Below are positions 44,612 to 52,710 of a stretch of 64,000 nucleotides of DNA, piece by piece. Under the pieces are notes generated by a model. The model did no database searches. It saw only the letters and a program-made list of their open reading frames with translations, and was not told where the DNA came from. The translations under genes were made by a program, and so were the position numbers. This DNA is from Pseudaminobacter soli (ex Li et al. 2025) (GTDB lineage: Bacteria > Pseudomonadota > Alphaproteobacteria > Rhizobiales > Rhizobiaceae). Within the stretch, counting starts at the first letter, position 1. Each line of letters opens with the position of its first letter. The stretch lies in the NCBI RefSeq assembly GCF_003012705.1, contig NZ_PXYL01000008.1, positions 62,001 to 126,000 of the forward strand, in the 5' to 3' direction.

Positions 44612-44821
44612 ATGGACGACAAGGCCGACGTGGTGGATGAACTGCTCGTGCTGGCGAAGGATCCCGCCCCGTTCAGCCAGGATGAGCTCGCGGAAATAGC
44701 CCTGGTCGCCGCCACCGAAATCATGAAGCTGCGCGGATACCAGGCCGGATCGGTCCGGTCCGCCAGGCGGCGATCGGCCGGCAGCGGCGGACATGGCATC
44801 TCCCTGCCACGGGCCGTTTGA
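44612..44821 (+). CDS. Small hypothetical protein
   Basis: A 69-residue frame opening MDDKADVVDELLVLAKDPAP, with an acidic helical first half and a basic, Gly/Ser-rich tail. GGGAGG precedes the ATG at good distance, which supports translation, but I do not recognise a family. It is convergent with the membrane-protein gene that ends three bases downstream. Confidence 0.5.
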   Translation: MDDKADVVDELLVLAKDPAPFSQDELAEIALVAATEIMKLRGYQAGSVRSARRRSAGSGGHGISLPRAV

Positions 44822-44823
44822 CG

Positions 44824-45342
44824 TCAGTGGCTTGCCGTATCGACCACGCGCGCGGTGCGGATGAAGAGCGCGCGGACCTTCTCCCAGAAATTGCCACCCA
44901 GCACGAAAATGCCGGTTATGAATATGAGATCGCCGAGGAGCTGATACGCCCACTGGTTGGGCCGCCAGCCGGGCCAGAAATAGTCGATATACGGCTCGAG
45001 CAAGGACCAGGTGAGCGGCACCCAGAACATGGCCAGCCCGATGGCATGACGGACGGGCCCGATCGGTCCGACCGTCCCCAGGCGCGGAATATGGCTGGCG
45101 ACGGCATTCTTCAGCTGCTGGAAGCCGGCCTTGCCGACCAGGGCGATGATCAGGATCAGCAGCAGCTTGTTTATGATGAAGACGGCGCCGGTGACGGCCG
45201 CCAAAGTGGCCGCCGGCACTCCCAGGGTGGCGAGAAGGGGAATTGCCAGCACAAGCGCGATTGCCAGCACGAGCAAGGCCACGCCGCATTTGAAGCGCCA
45301 GCCGCTGCCTGTCTCGTCCCCGATAGACGGGGTGTGCTGCAT
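44824..45342 (-). CDS. Transporter-suffix-type membrane protein
   Basis: A 172-residue protein with about four hydrophobic segments. It resembles the 'transporter suffix' domain: RFKCGVALLVLAIALVLAIPLL at the front, LLLILIIALVGKAGFQQLKN, and LLGDLIFITGIFVLGGNFWEKVRALF at the end. This domain is found alone or fused after transporters and has no defined role. The start is uncertain; 45342, 45351 and 45360 are all ATG in frame, and the frame is open for 83 codons upstream. Confidence 0.75.
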   Translation of the reverse strand: MQHTPSIGDETGSGWRFKCGVALLVLAIALVLAIPLLATLGVPAATLAAVTGAVFIINKLLLILIIALVGKAGFQQLKNAVASHIPRLGTVGPIGPVRHAIGLAMFWVPLTWSLLEPYIDYFWPGWRPNQWAYQLLGDLIFITGIFVLGGNFWEKVRALFIRTARVVDTASH

Positions 45343-45597
45343 GCCTGCCATCGCTCCCATCCTGCGCGGCGAGGATCGATGCCGAAAATATACCGCTGCC
45401 GGGGCGATTTGACAGGAGCGCGCGGAAACATCGGCTTGGAAGCTGCCGCCTGTGTCTGCTTTGCAAGCGGCGCGATTTCTTTTTCTTGGCTCGGTTCCGG
45501 CTCTCGCAAAAAAGTCCCGATCGGTTGATTGATCCTCACATGCGGTGCCGCCGAATCGCCCGACGGGGACATGATGCCGACGGACCACCGAAGCAGA

Positions 45598-45620
45598 CCG
45601 TCACGAGCGCCTCGTGACGG
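45598..45620 (+). other. Leader hairpin before the gene at 45640
   Basis: CCGTCACGAG-CGC-CTCGTGACGG is a perfect 10-bp stem that ends 5 bases before the Shine-Dalgarno GGAGGGA and 20 bases before the ATG. As both neighbouring genes run outwards, it is a leader structure and not a terminator of an upstream gene. Confidence 0.5.
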
Positions 45621-45639
45621 CTAACCGGAGGGAAGTTTC

Positions 45640-46065
45640 ATGTTTTCGTTCGTGCGCAATGCGACGCTGTCGGCGTTATTGTGCCTTGGCGGGGTGACAG
45701 GCGCCCTGCAGCCGGCCGCGGCCCAGTCGGTGCAGTTCGAGATCGGCCCGTCCGGCAGCCGGGTCGTCGTCGGGCCGGATTGCTCCCGGGATCGCCGTGA
45801 TCCGCGCTGCAGCCGCGACTGGCGTAGCAATGACGACGAATATGACGGCGGCTACCGCGGGGACTATCGCGGCGATCGCCGCGACCGCTATGGGCGCGAC
45901 TGTTCGCCCGAGCAGGCCCTTAACAAGGCCGACCGCATGGGGCTGCGGCGCGCGCGCATCGAGACGGTCGGCCGTCGCTTCGTGGAAGTCAGCGGCCGCT
46001 CCGGCGGGCGCTGGGTGAGCGTGACCTTCGAGCGTGAGCGCGGCTGCCCGATCCTGCGCCGCTGA
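45640..46065 (+). CDS. Secreted basic protein with Arg/Asp/Tyr-rich repeats
   Basis: The 141-residue product has a signal peptide ending near AAAQS, a stretch with GGYRGDYRGDRRDRYGRD (about residues 69-86) and a C-terminal domain SPEQALNKADRMGLRRARIE... that resembles other small periplasmic proteins of rhizobia, with four cysteines. No function is known. GGAGGGA stands 8 bases before the ATG, and a hairpin lies just before that. Confidence 0.75.
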   Translation: MFSFVRNATLSALLCLGGVTGALQPAAAQSVQFEIGPSGSRVVVGPDCSRDRRDPRCSRDWRSNDDEYDGGYRGDYRGDRRDRYGRDCSPEQALNKADRMGLRRARIETVGRRFVEVSGRSGGRWVSVTFERERGCPILRR

Positions 46066-46270
46066 CGGCGCAAGGATCCTCGAGAGCCGGTTTTCCATGG
46101 TTTCGCCGTCGCCGATGCGTGGCGGCGAAACAACACTTCGAACTTTATTTGCCGTTATCCGCAAAAGTTCTAACGGCTACGCCAACTTAGTGGCTAGATT
46201 GCCCCAAACGCCAAGAGTCCGGTGTAAACCACCGGATGCGCCTGTCGTTTCAGGAGTGAGGGGTAGTTTC

Positions 46271-46648
46271 ATGATGGTCGATCGGGTCAGTCCCGTGCTT
46301 GCCGCGCTGGCTTGCTGTGGCCTGCTGGCGGCCAGTGGCTGTACGCGCACACCGGACGGTTCGATCGAATTCAGCCCTACCTACGTGCCGGGGACGCCGC
46401 ATTGGTTCAAGCGCCAGTCGGCGACTGTCGTAGTCACGCCGGCAGCCTTCCCCGAACAGCCCCCGGCTCCTGCGCCGATCCCTGCTCCCTACAAGGCGGC
46501 CGCCAAGCCGCACAAGCCCACCAAGAAGGCGGCGCCGGCAGCCAAGCCGGCCACCCAGGCCGCGCCCAATCCGACACCGGATCCCGCTTCGATGGACTGC
46601 CATAACGTCACCGAGGCCGGCGGCCGGGTGAGATACGTCTGCAAATAG
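46271..46648 (+). CDS. Small lipoprotein with Pro/Ala/Lys-rich middle
   Basis: A 125-residue predicted lipoprotein: signal with lipobox LAASGC (Cys24), then SPTYVPGTPHWFK, a Pro/Ala/Lys-rich linker (about residues 60-100) and a C-terminal CHNVTEAGGRVRYVC with two cysteines 14 apart that could form a disulfide. GAGGGG precedes the ATG. The Pro-rich part could span peptidoglycan. No family is recognised. Confidence 0.75.
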   Translation: MMVDRVSPVLAALACCGLLAASGCTRTPDGSIEFSPTYVPGTPHWFKRQSATVVVTPAAFPEQPPAPAPIPAPYKAAAKPHKPTKKAAPAAKPATQAAPNPTPDPASMDCHNVTEAGGRVRYVCK

Positions 46649-46664
46649 CCTCAAGTCGGAAAGA

Positions 46665-46808
46665 TCAGGGGCCGGAGCAAGCCGGGTTGCTAGAGATCCG
46701 GCAGTTGCTGTCGCGTCCGAATTTATCTGCATAGTGCACCAGGCCGGCGAGCGTGCCGGCAAAGGCCACTGACAGCAGGAAGACTATTCCCATACGGGTA
46801 AGCGGCAT
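46665..46808 (-). CDS. Small exported or membrane protein
   Basis: A 47-residue frame with one hydrophobic segment (MGIVFLLSVAFAGTLAGLV, residues 6-24) and a short tail with two cysteines (NCRISSNPACSGP). GGAG stands about 9 bases before the ATG. It is convergent to the lipoprotein gene and ends 16 bases from it. No family is recognised. Confidence 0.5.
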   Translation of the reverse strand: MPLTRMGIVFLLSVAFAGTLAGLVHYADKFGRDSNCRISSNPACSGP

Positions 46809-47438
46809 ATGCGTGAACTCCGATCCGACACCCCCGCCGGCTTTTCCGTTCCGCCTGTTGCATTCACTAAAACTTTATTCGGATTACCAAAGGCTTAATC
46901 GCCTCGGCCGCGGTGCGCAGAAATGCCGGCGCTGGCCGAATTTGGGCAAAAAGAAAGCCGCCTCTTGCGAGGCGGCTGTTGAGTAAGGGCACGGCGGGCG
47001 TAGAGGGGGATGTCGCCCGGCGCAGCCATAAAACACGCGGGCAAAAGAAAGGTTCCGAAAAAAATAGAAATTTTTCTTGGATCGTTTTTCGGAGGTTTTT
47101 GGGTGGCCGCGGAAGAGTTGCCACTGGGGCCGCTGTTCCTGCCTGCTACCATGCAAATTCTGCCGGGTGCGGCGGCTCGTCTCATTTGGGGGTGACGCTG
47201 TGTTCACACCCTTGGCAGAGGTTGTGGAGGAACTTCGGTTTCATTTGCCGGTTGCAGCACCCAAATAACAGCTGCAACTAATGGACTGCGACACGCGCAT
47301 GGCACGCTGAGAACGCTGCGCCGTTCGATCGCAGCGGTGGACGCCGATCACATGCTGCACGATCTCGGCGCGCTGCTGGCAGTGGCAGAGCAAGAGGCGC
47401 TGAGCCGCCTGCGCGAAGCCGGGGGCTGATATAGGCTG
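46809..47438. other. 630-base interval with no supported gene
   Basis: It holds one clear hairpin (GCCGCC-TCTTGC-GAGGCGGC, near 46958-46977). Near its end, frame-open codons without a good start give a helical reading that ends at 47429 (VDADHMLHDLGALLAVAEQE), which may be a remnant or a short gene starting at GTG 47337. The central part is A/T-richer with AAAA and TTTT runs. Confidence 0.45.
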
Positions 47439-48953
47439 TTATTCGGCGGCGAACTGCTCGTCGGCCAGATCGTCCGGAAGATTGGGATCGCCAGGCGCGG
47501 TCTCGCAGTCGAGATCGGGGAAGGCCACGACCCGGTTGCCGCGAAAATCCGTCCGTACCACCAGAAGCCCGCGCTCCTCGAAATAGGTGAGCACGCGCCG
47601 CGCCCGCCGCGCGGAGTGGGTGCCATAGGCGCGCGCCAGCGCCGCATCCGAGGGGCAGGGGGCGCCTGTGACAGCGGCCTGCGCGACGATGAGGAACACG
47701 CCCTGCACGTCCTCTGGCACGGTGGCTGAAAGCTCCAGCGCCTGCTGCCAGGTATCGCTGGAAGCGGTGTTGTTGTCGACGCCGGCACGCGCCACGGCAA
47801 GCCTGCGGCGGAATGCGGGCAGCGACAGGGGATCGCCCGGCACGCGGCGGATGCGGCAGCGGACGAGAAAATCCTGATAGAGGATGGCGTCGGAGCGGAA
47901 GGACGAATCCGCATCCTCCAGTATCTCCTTCAGCACCAGCTCGATGCGTTCCTCGCGGTCGGCCTCGTCGATGATGGCGAAGACCGGCTCGGCTGGCGCC
48001 TCAGGCGCGGGCTTGGGCTGCGAAAGCTGCGCGAGAATGTCGGCCGTGGGCGTCGGCGGAGGCGGCGTGGGCGTGCGCTTGACCATCGGGCGCCGTTCCT
48101 CCGGGCCAGGCGTGAAGATCAGATCGCTGGCGTCTTCGGGTGCGGTCTCGGGCAGCGGCATCAGCTTGGGGCTGGTTGAGCGCGCGGCGGTCTCGACCGA
48201 GCCGATGGTGACCTGTAGCGGCCGGCGCGCGATGGAGGGACCGAGCGCCACGAAATGGCCGCGGCCGAGATCGCGGAACATTTCCGCCTGGCGCTTTTCC
48301 ATGCCGAGCAGGTCGGCCGCGCGGGCCATGTCGATGTCGAGGAAGGTGCGACCCATCAGGAAGTTCGACGCCTCGGCGGCGACGTTCTTGGCGAGCTTTG
48401 CCAGGCGCTGCGTGGCGATGACGCCGGCCAGGCCGCGCTTGCGGCCGCGGCACATCAGATTGGTCATGGCAGCCAGCGACAGGCGGCGAGCGTCGTCGGC
48501 GACTTCGCCGGCTGCGGCGGGCGCGAAGAGCTGCGCCTCGTCGACCACCACCAGAACCGGATACCAGTAGTCGCGCTCGGCATCGAACAGGCCGCCCAGA
48601 AAGGCGGCGGCGGCGCGCATCTGCTGGTCGACGTCGAGGCCCTCGAGGTTGAGCACGACCGAAACGCGGTGCTGGCGGATACGTGCGGCGATGCGGGTGA
48701 GCTCGGCTTCCGTGCGCGCGGCATCGACCACGACATGGCCGAACTTGTCGGCCAGCGAGACGAAGTCGCCCTCGGGATCGATGATGCATTGCTGCACCCA
48801 GGGCGCGCTCTGTTCGAGCAGGCGGCGCAGGAGGTGGGATTTGCCCGAGCCCGAATTGCCCTGCACGAGCAGGCGGGTCGCCAGCAATTCCTCGAGGTCG
48901 AGCATTGCAGCGGTTCCGTTGGGTCCCGAACCTATGTCAATGCCTACCTTCAT
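47439..48953 (-). CDS. HerA-like (DUF87) ATPase
   Basis: The 504-residue protein resembles the HerA/FtsK clade. Walker A GNSGSGKSHL lies near residues 33-42, Walker B VLVVVDEAQLF near residues 133-143, and a conserved MCRGRKRGLAGVIATQRLAKL sensor segment follows. A Pro-rich linker (about residues 280-320) joins a C-terminal winged-helix-like domain. HerA partners (NurA, Sir2 or other nucleases) are not adjacent, so its role in DNA transactions is unknown. ATG 48953 starts just before the conserved MKVGIDIG. Confidence 0.83.
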   Translation of the reverse strand: MKVGIDIGSGPNGTAAMLDLEELLATRLLVQGNSGSGKSHLLRRLLEQSAPWVQQCIIDPEGDFVSLADKFGHVVVDAARTEAELTRIAARIRQHRVSVVLNLEGLDVDQQMRAAAAFLGGLFDAERDYWYPVLVVVDEAQLFAPAAAGEVADDARRLSLAAMTNLMCRGRKRGLAGVIATQRLAKLAKNVAAEASNFLMGRTFLDIDMARAADLLGMEKRQAEMFRDLGRGHFVALGPSIARRPLQVTIGSVETAARSTSPKLMPLPETAPEDASDLIFTPGPEERRPMVKRTPTPPPPTPTADILAQLSQPKPAPEAPAEPVFAIIDEADREERIELVLKEILEDADSSFRSDAILYQDFLVRCRIRRVPGDPLSLPAFRRRLAVARAGVDNNTASSDTWQQALELSATVPEDVQGVFLIVAQAAVTGAPCPSDAALARAYGTHSARRARRVLTYFEERGLLVVRTDFRGNRVVAFPDLDCETAPGDPNLPDDLADEQFAAE

Positions 48954-49133
48954 TGCGCCTCCTCGACGCATCGGACGAGTTTTCTGGTTTTCGACGGTTC
49001 GCCCGCGGGGCGTGCGTGGTGAAGCGCGAGAGACTCACCTGAAGCCCTGCAAGCGCAGGCCTTCTTTAACATTCTGGCAGGGCGGTTGCGCAAGCCCGCG
49101 GCTGAAACCCACAGGTGAAAGGTCGCGCAGCGC

Positions 49134-49883
49134 TCAAGCGCTGCGCCGATACCCTTCGCTGGCGGTGAGCAGGCTGCGCGTGTAGTCCTGGTTCACCTTG
49201 CGCGCGGCAAGGTCGGCCGACGACAGCAGCTCTACCTCGCGCCCGTGCTGCATCACCATCAGCCGGTCGCACATATGGGTGACGACGGCGAGGTCATGGC
49301 TGACCATGACGAAGGTGAGCTTGCGGGCGGCGCGCACCTGTTCGAGCAGATTCAGCACCTCGGCCTGCACCGAGGCGTCGAGCGCCGAGGTCGGCTCGTC
49401 GAGGAGCAGGATGGACGGTTCGAGGATCAGTGCCCGGGCGATTGCCACGCGCTGGCGCTGGCCGCCGGACAGCTGGTGCGAATAGCGGAAGCGGAAGCTG
49501 GAGCCGAGGCCTACTTCGTCCAGTGCGCGCACGATGCGCCTTTCGGTGTCGTCGAAACCGTGGATATCGAGCGGCTCTAGGAGCAGCCGGTCGACCGTCT
49601 GGCGCGGGTGCAGCGACCCATAGGGGTCCTGGAACACCATCTGCACCTGGCGATAGAAGGCCTTGTCGCGCTTGGCGCCCAGCGGCTTGCCGTTCACCTC
49701 GACCTTGCCGCCGGTGACGGGCGCGAGGCCGGCCACCGCGCGCAGCAGCGTCGATTTGCCGGAACCGGATTCGCCGACCAGGCCGAAGGATTCGCCGGGC
49801 TTCACCTCCAGGCTGACGTCCTTCAACGCAACGAATTCGTCGAAGGCGACGCGGAGCTTGTCGATCGAAAGAGCCGAGGTCAT
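49134..49883 (-). CDS. Peptide-type ABC importer ATPase, DppF/OppF-like
   Basis: One of two ATPases of the importer. The 249-residue protein has Walker [12 protein letters not shown] near residues 37-47, the signature [15 protein letters not shown], Walker [13 protein letters not shown], and the switch His in VSHDLAV. It lacks most of the C-terminal extension of longer DppF proteins (usual length about 330). Its ATG overlaps the upstream ATPase stop (ATGA), giving an operon end. Confidence 0.9.
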   Translation of the reverse strand: MTSALSIDKLRVAFDEFVALKDVSLEVKPGESFGLVGESGSGKSTLLRAVAGLAPVTGGKVEVNGKPLGAKRDKAFYRQVQMVFQDPYGSLHPRQTVDRLLLEPLDIHGFDDTERRIVRALDEVGLGSSFRFRYSHQLSGGQRQRVAIARALILEPSILLLDEPTSALDASVQAEVLNLLEQVRAARKLTFVMVSHDLAVVTHMCDRLMVMQHGREVELLSSADLAARKVNQDYTRSLLTASEGYRRSA

Positions 49884-50713
49884 AGCGCCCACTCCGGTTT
49901 GCGGTCGAGCACCGGCAGCGGGTGCCGGTCGGCGCCGATCTTGGGCATGCAGTTGAGCAGGCCGCGCGTATAGGGATGTTCGGCTTCGGTGAGCCGCGAG
50001 GCGGGCAGTTCCTCGACGATGCGGCCGGCATACATGACGATGACGCGGTCGCAGAAGGACGAGACCAGCCTGAGATCGTGCGAGACGAAGATCAGGCCCA
50101 TGCCGCGCTCGGCCACCAGCCGGTTGAGGATGCCCAGCACTTCGAGCTGCACAGTGACGTCGAGAGCCGAGGTCGGCTCGTCGGCGATCAGCAGTTCGGG
50201 GCCTGCCACCAGCATCATGGCGATCATGGCGCGCTGGCCCATGCCGCCCGACACTTCATGCGGGTAGAGGTTGAAGACGCGCTCGGGATCGCGGATCTGC
50301 ACCGCGGCCAGCATTTCCAGCGCGCGACGGCGCGCCTCGGCGCCGCCCACCGGCTCGTGCGCACGCAGCGCCTCGACGATCTGGCGGCCGATGGTCATCA
50401 CCGGGTTCAGCGAATATTTCGGGTCCTGCAAGATCATGGCGATGCGCTTGCCGCGCATGGCGCGCCGCTCGGCGGTCGATACCTTCAGGAGATCGATGCC
50501 GTTGAAGTCGAGCTTCTTGGCGGTGATCTGGGCGTGCTCCGCCGTCAGGCCCATGATGGCGCGGCCGGTCTGTGACTTGCCGGAGCCGGATTCGCCGACG
50601 ATACCCAACCGCTCCTTGCCGAGCGAGAAGGAGACGCCGCGCACGGCCTGAACCAGGCCGGTGCGGGTGGGGAAGGAGACGCGAAGGTCTTCTACTTGGA
50701 GAAGCGTGCTCAT
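49880..50713 (-). CDS. Peptide-type ABC importer ATPase, DppD/OppD-like
   Basis: The 277-residue ATPase has Walker [13 protein letters not shown] near residues 39-50, the typical D-subunit string [21 protein letters not shown], signature [15 protein letters not shown] (a slightly changed LSGGQ), Walker [13 protein letters not shown], and VSHDLRLV. The C terminus holds the [11 protein letters not shown] segment typical of OppD/DppD. Its start and stop overlap the neighbours by four bases each. Confidence 0.9.
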   Translation of the reverse strand: MSTLLQVEDLRVSFPTRTGLVQAVRGVSFSLGKERLGIVGESGSGKSQTGRAIMGLTAEHAQITAKKLDFNGIDLLKVSTAERRAMRGKRIAMILQDPKYSLNPVMTIGRQIVEALRAHEPVGGAEARRRALEMLAAVQIRDPERVFNLYPHEVSGGMGQRAMIAMMLVAGPELLIADEPTSALDVTVQLEVLGILNRLVAERGMGLIFVSHDLRLVSSFCDRVIVMYAGRIVEELPASRLTEAEHPYTRGLLNCMPKIGADRHPLPVLDRKPEWAL

Positions 50714-51627
50714 TGGCTGTTCCCCCGCGGATCAAGCGCATCGCGCAGGCCGTCGCCCAGAAGGTTGAAGCCGAGGCTGACGACGAGGATGGCGACGCCG
50801 GGCATGGCGGCCACCCACCACTGGTCGAGGATGAAGAGACGGCCCGAGGCGATCATGGCGCCCCATTCGGGCAGCGGCGGCTGCGCGCCGAGGCCGAGGA
50901 AGCCGAGGCCGGCGGCGGTCAGGATGATGCCCGCCATGTCGAGCGTGACGCGCACGATGAGCGACGAGATGCAGAGCGGCATGATGTGACGCAGCACGAT
51001 GCGCCAGGGCGAGGCGCCCATCAGACGCACGGCCGAGATGTAGTCGGAATTGCGGACCGTCAGCGTCTCGGCACGCGCGATGCGGGCATAGGGCGGCCAG
51101 GAAGTGATGGCGATGGCGATGATGGCGTTGCCGATGCCAGGCCCGAGAGCCGCGACAAAGGCGAGCGCCAGCACCAGCTTGGGGAAGGCGAGGAAGATGT
51201 CGGTGATGCGCATCAGGACCGCATCCACCCAGCCGCCGGCATAGCCGGCCACGGTGCCGACGAGCAGCCCGATGGGCGCGGCGATGATCGCGACCAGCGC
51301 AACCACCTGCAAGGTGAGCCGCGAGCCGTAGATCAGGCGCGAAAGGATATCGCGGCCCTGGCCGTCGGTCCCCAGCCAGTGCTCGGCGCTCGGCGGCAGC
51401 AGGCGCGCCTTGGCCAGGTCGCCGATATAGGGCGAGTAGGGCGCGAGAAGCGGCGCGAAGGCCGCGACGAAGATCAGCGCCAGGATGATCAGCATGCCGA
51501 TGACGGCCAGCTTGTTGGCCGTGAATCGGCGCCAGGTGACATAGGCGCGGCCGAGCCGGGCCTGCGTGCGAGACTGCGGCCTGTCGGTCAGCAGCCATTC
51601 GCGGCGGGACATTGCAAGTTCGCTCAT
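50710..51627 (-). CDS. Peptide-type ABC importer permease, DppC/OppC-like
   Basis: A 305-residue permease with six hydrophobic helices. It has the C-subunit N-terminal domain (FTANKLAVIGMLIILALIF, PYSPY, HWLGTDGQGRDILSRLIYG) and the EAA-like loop near residues 205-225 (AVRLMGASPWRIVLRHIMP). It forms the membrane pore with DppB. ATGA overlaps occur at both ends. Confidence 0.93.
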   Translation of the reverse strand: MSELAMSRREWLLTDRPQSRTQARLGRAYVTWRRFTANKLAVIGMLIILALIFVAAFAPLLAPYSPYIGDLAKARLLPPSAEHWLGTDGQGRDILSRLIYGSRLTLQVVALVAIIAAPIGLLVGTVAGYAGGWVDAVLMRITDIFLAFPKLVLALAFVAALGPGIGNAIIAIAITSWPPYARIARAETLTVRNSDYISAVRLMGASPWRIVLRHIMPLCISSLIVRVTLDMAGIILTAAGLGFLGLGAQPPLPEWGAMIASGRLFILDQWWVAAMPGVAILVVSLGFNLLGDGLRDALDPRGNSQ

Positions 51628-52691
51628 CGTGCGCGCGTCCTTGGGTCGAGCATGCGGTAGAGCACGTCGGAAAGAAGATTGATGGCGATGAAGACCGAAC
51701 CGATCACGATCGTGCCGCCGAGCACCGCGTTCATGTCGGCGTTCTGCAGCGAGTTGGTGATGTAGAGGCCAAGACCCGGCCAGGCGAAGACGGATTCGGT
51801 CAGCACCGAGCCCTCGAGCAGGCCGGCATAGGACAGCGCAATCACCGTGATCAGCGGCACGGCGGCATTGCGCAGCGCGTGGCCCCAGATGATGCGCCGT
51901 TCGGACAGGCCCTTGGCGCGCGCGGCGACGATGTATTCCTGATGCAGCTCGTTCAGCATGAAGGAGCGCGTCATGCGGCTGATATAGGCCAGCGAGAAAT
52001 AGCCGAGCAGGGCTGCGGGCAGGATGATGTGGGCGAAGATGTCCCGGAACGCCGCCCAGTCGCGATTGAGGATCGCGTCGAGCAGGTAGAAGCCGGTGAT
52101 CGGGGTGAAGGTGTATTCGAACACCACGTCGATGCGGCCGGGACCCGCGGTCCAGCCGAGCCGGGCGTAGAACACCAGAAGCCCGAGCAGCCCGAGCCAG
52201 AAGATCGGCACCGAATAGCCGACGAGCCCGATGACACGCACGACCTGGTCGGCAAGGCTGCCGCGCCTGACGGCGGCGAGCACGCCGAGCGGAATGCCGA
52301 AGGCGACGCCGATGATGGTGCCGACGGTGGCGAGCTCCATGGTGGCGGGGAAGACGCGACGGATGTCGGTCATCACAGGATTGGTGGTCAGCACCGAGGT
52401 GCCGAAATCGCCCGACAGCACGCCTTTCACATAGATAAAGAACTGCTGGTAGTAGGGCAGGTTGAGGCCCATCTCCTCCCGCACGCGGTCCATCACATGG
52501 GCGGGGGCGCGGTCGCCGACGATGGCCAGAACCGGGTCGATCGGCACGACGCGGCCGATGAAGAAGGTGACCGCCAGGAGGCCGAGATAAGTGGTTACCA
52601 CGATCACCAGGAAGCTGGCGACCGAGGCGGCGATGGCATAGGCGCGCCGTTTGGCGCGCCCTGCCGTCTGTTGCGTTTCCGTGCTGCTCAA
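51624..52691 (-). CDS. Peptide-type ABC importer permease, DppB/OppB-like
   Basis: A 355-residue permease with six helices. Diagnostic segments are the N-terminal FLVIVVTTYLGLLAVTFFIGRVVPIDP, DFGTSVLTTNPVM, the loop IVAARAKGLSERRIIWGHALRNAAVP (EAA-like region) and PGLGLYITNSLQNADMNAVLG. It is slightly longer than usual at the N terminus. It lies 19 bases after the SBP gene and overlaps dppC by four bases. Confidence 0.93.
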   Translation of the reverse strand: MSSTETQQTAGRAKRRAYAIAASVASFLVIVVTTYLGLLAVTFFIGRVVPIDPVLAIVGDRAPAHVMDRVREEMGLNLPYYQQFFIYVKGVLSGDFGTSVLTTNPVMTDIRRVFPATMELATVGTIIGVAFGIPLGVLAAVRRGSLADQVVRVIGLVGYSVPIFWLGLLGLLVFYARLGWTAGPGRIDVVFEYTFTPITGFYLLDAILNRDWAAFRDIFAHIILPAALLGYFSLAYISRMTRSFMLNELHQEYIVAARAKGLSERRIIWGHALRNAAVPLITVIALSYAGLLEGSVLTESVFAWPGLGLYITNSLQNADMNAVLGGTIVIGSVFIAINLLSDVLYRMLDPRTRAR

Positions 52692-52710
52692 CGGACTGGA
52701 CCCTTCCGGG

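Noticed and set aside
47337-47429. Possible short gene from GTG 47337
   Set aside because: The helical reading is plausible but there is no ribosome-binding site and the upstream part of the frame has no start; left as a note in the interval entry.
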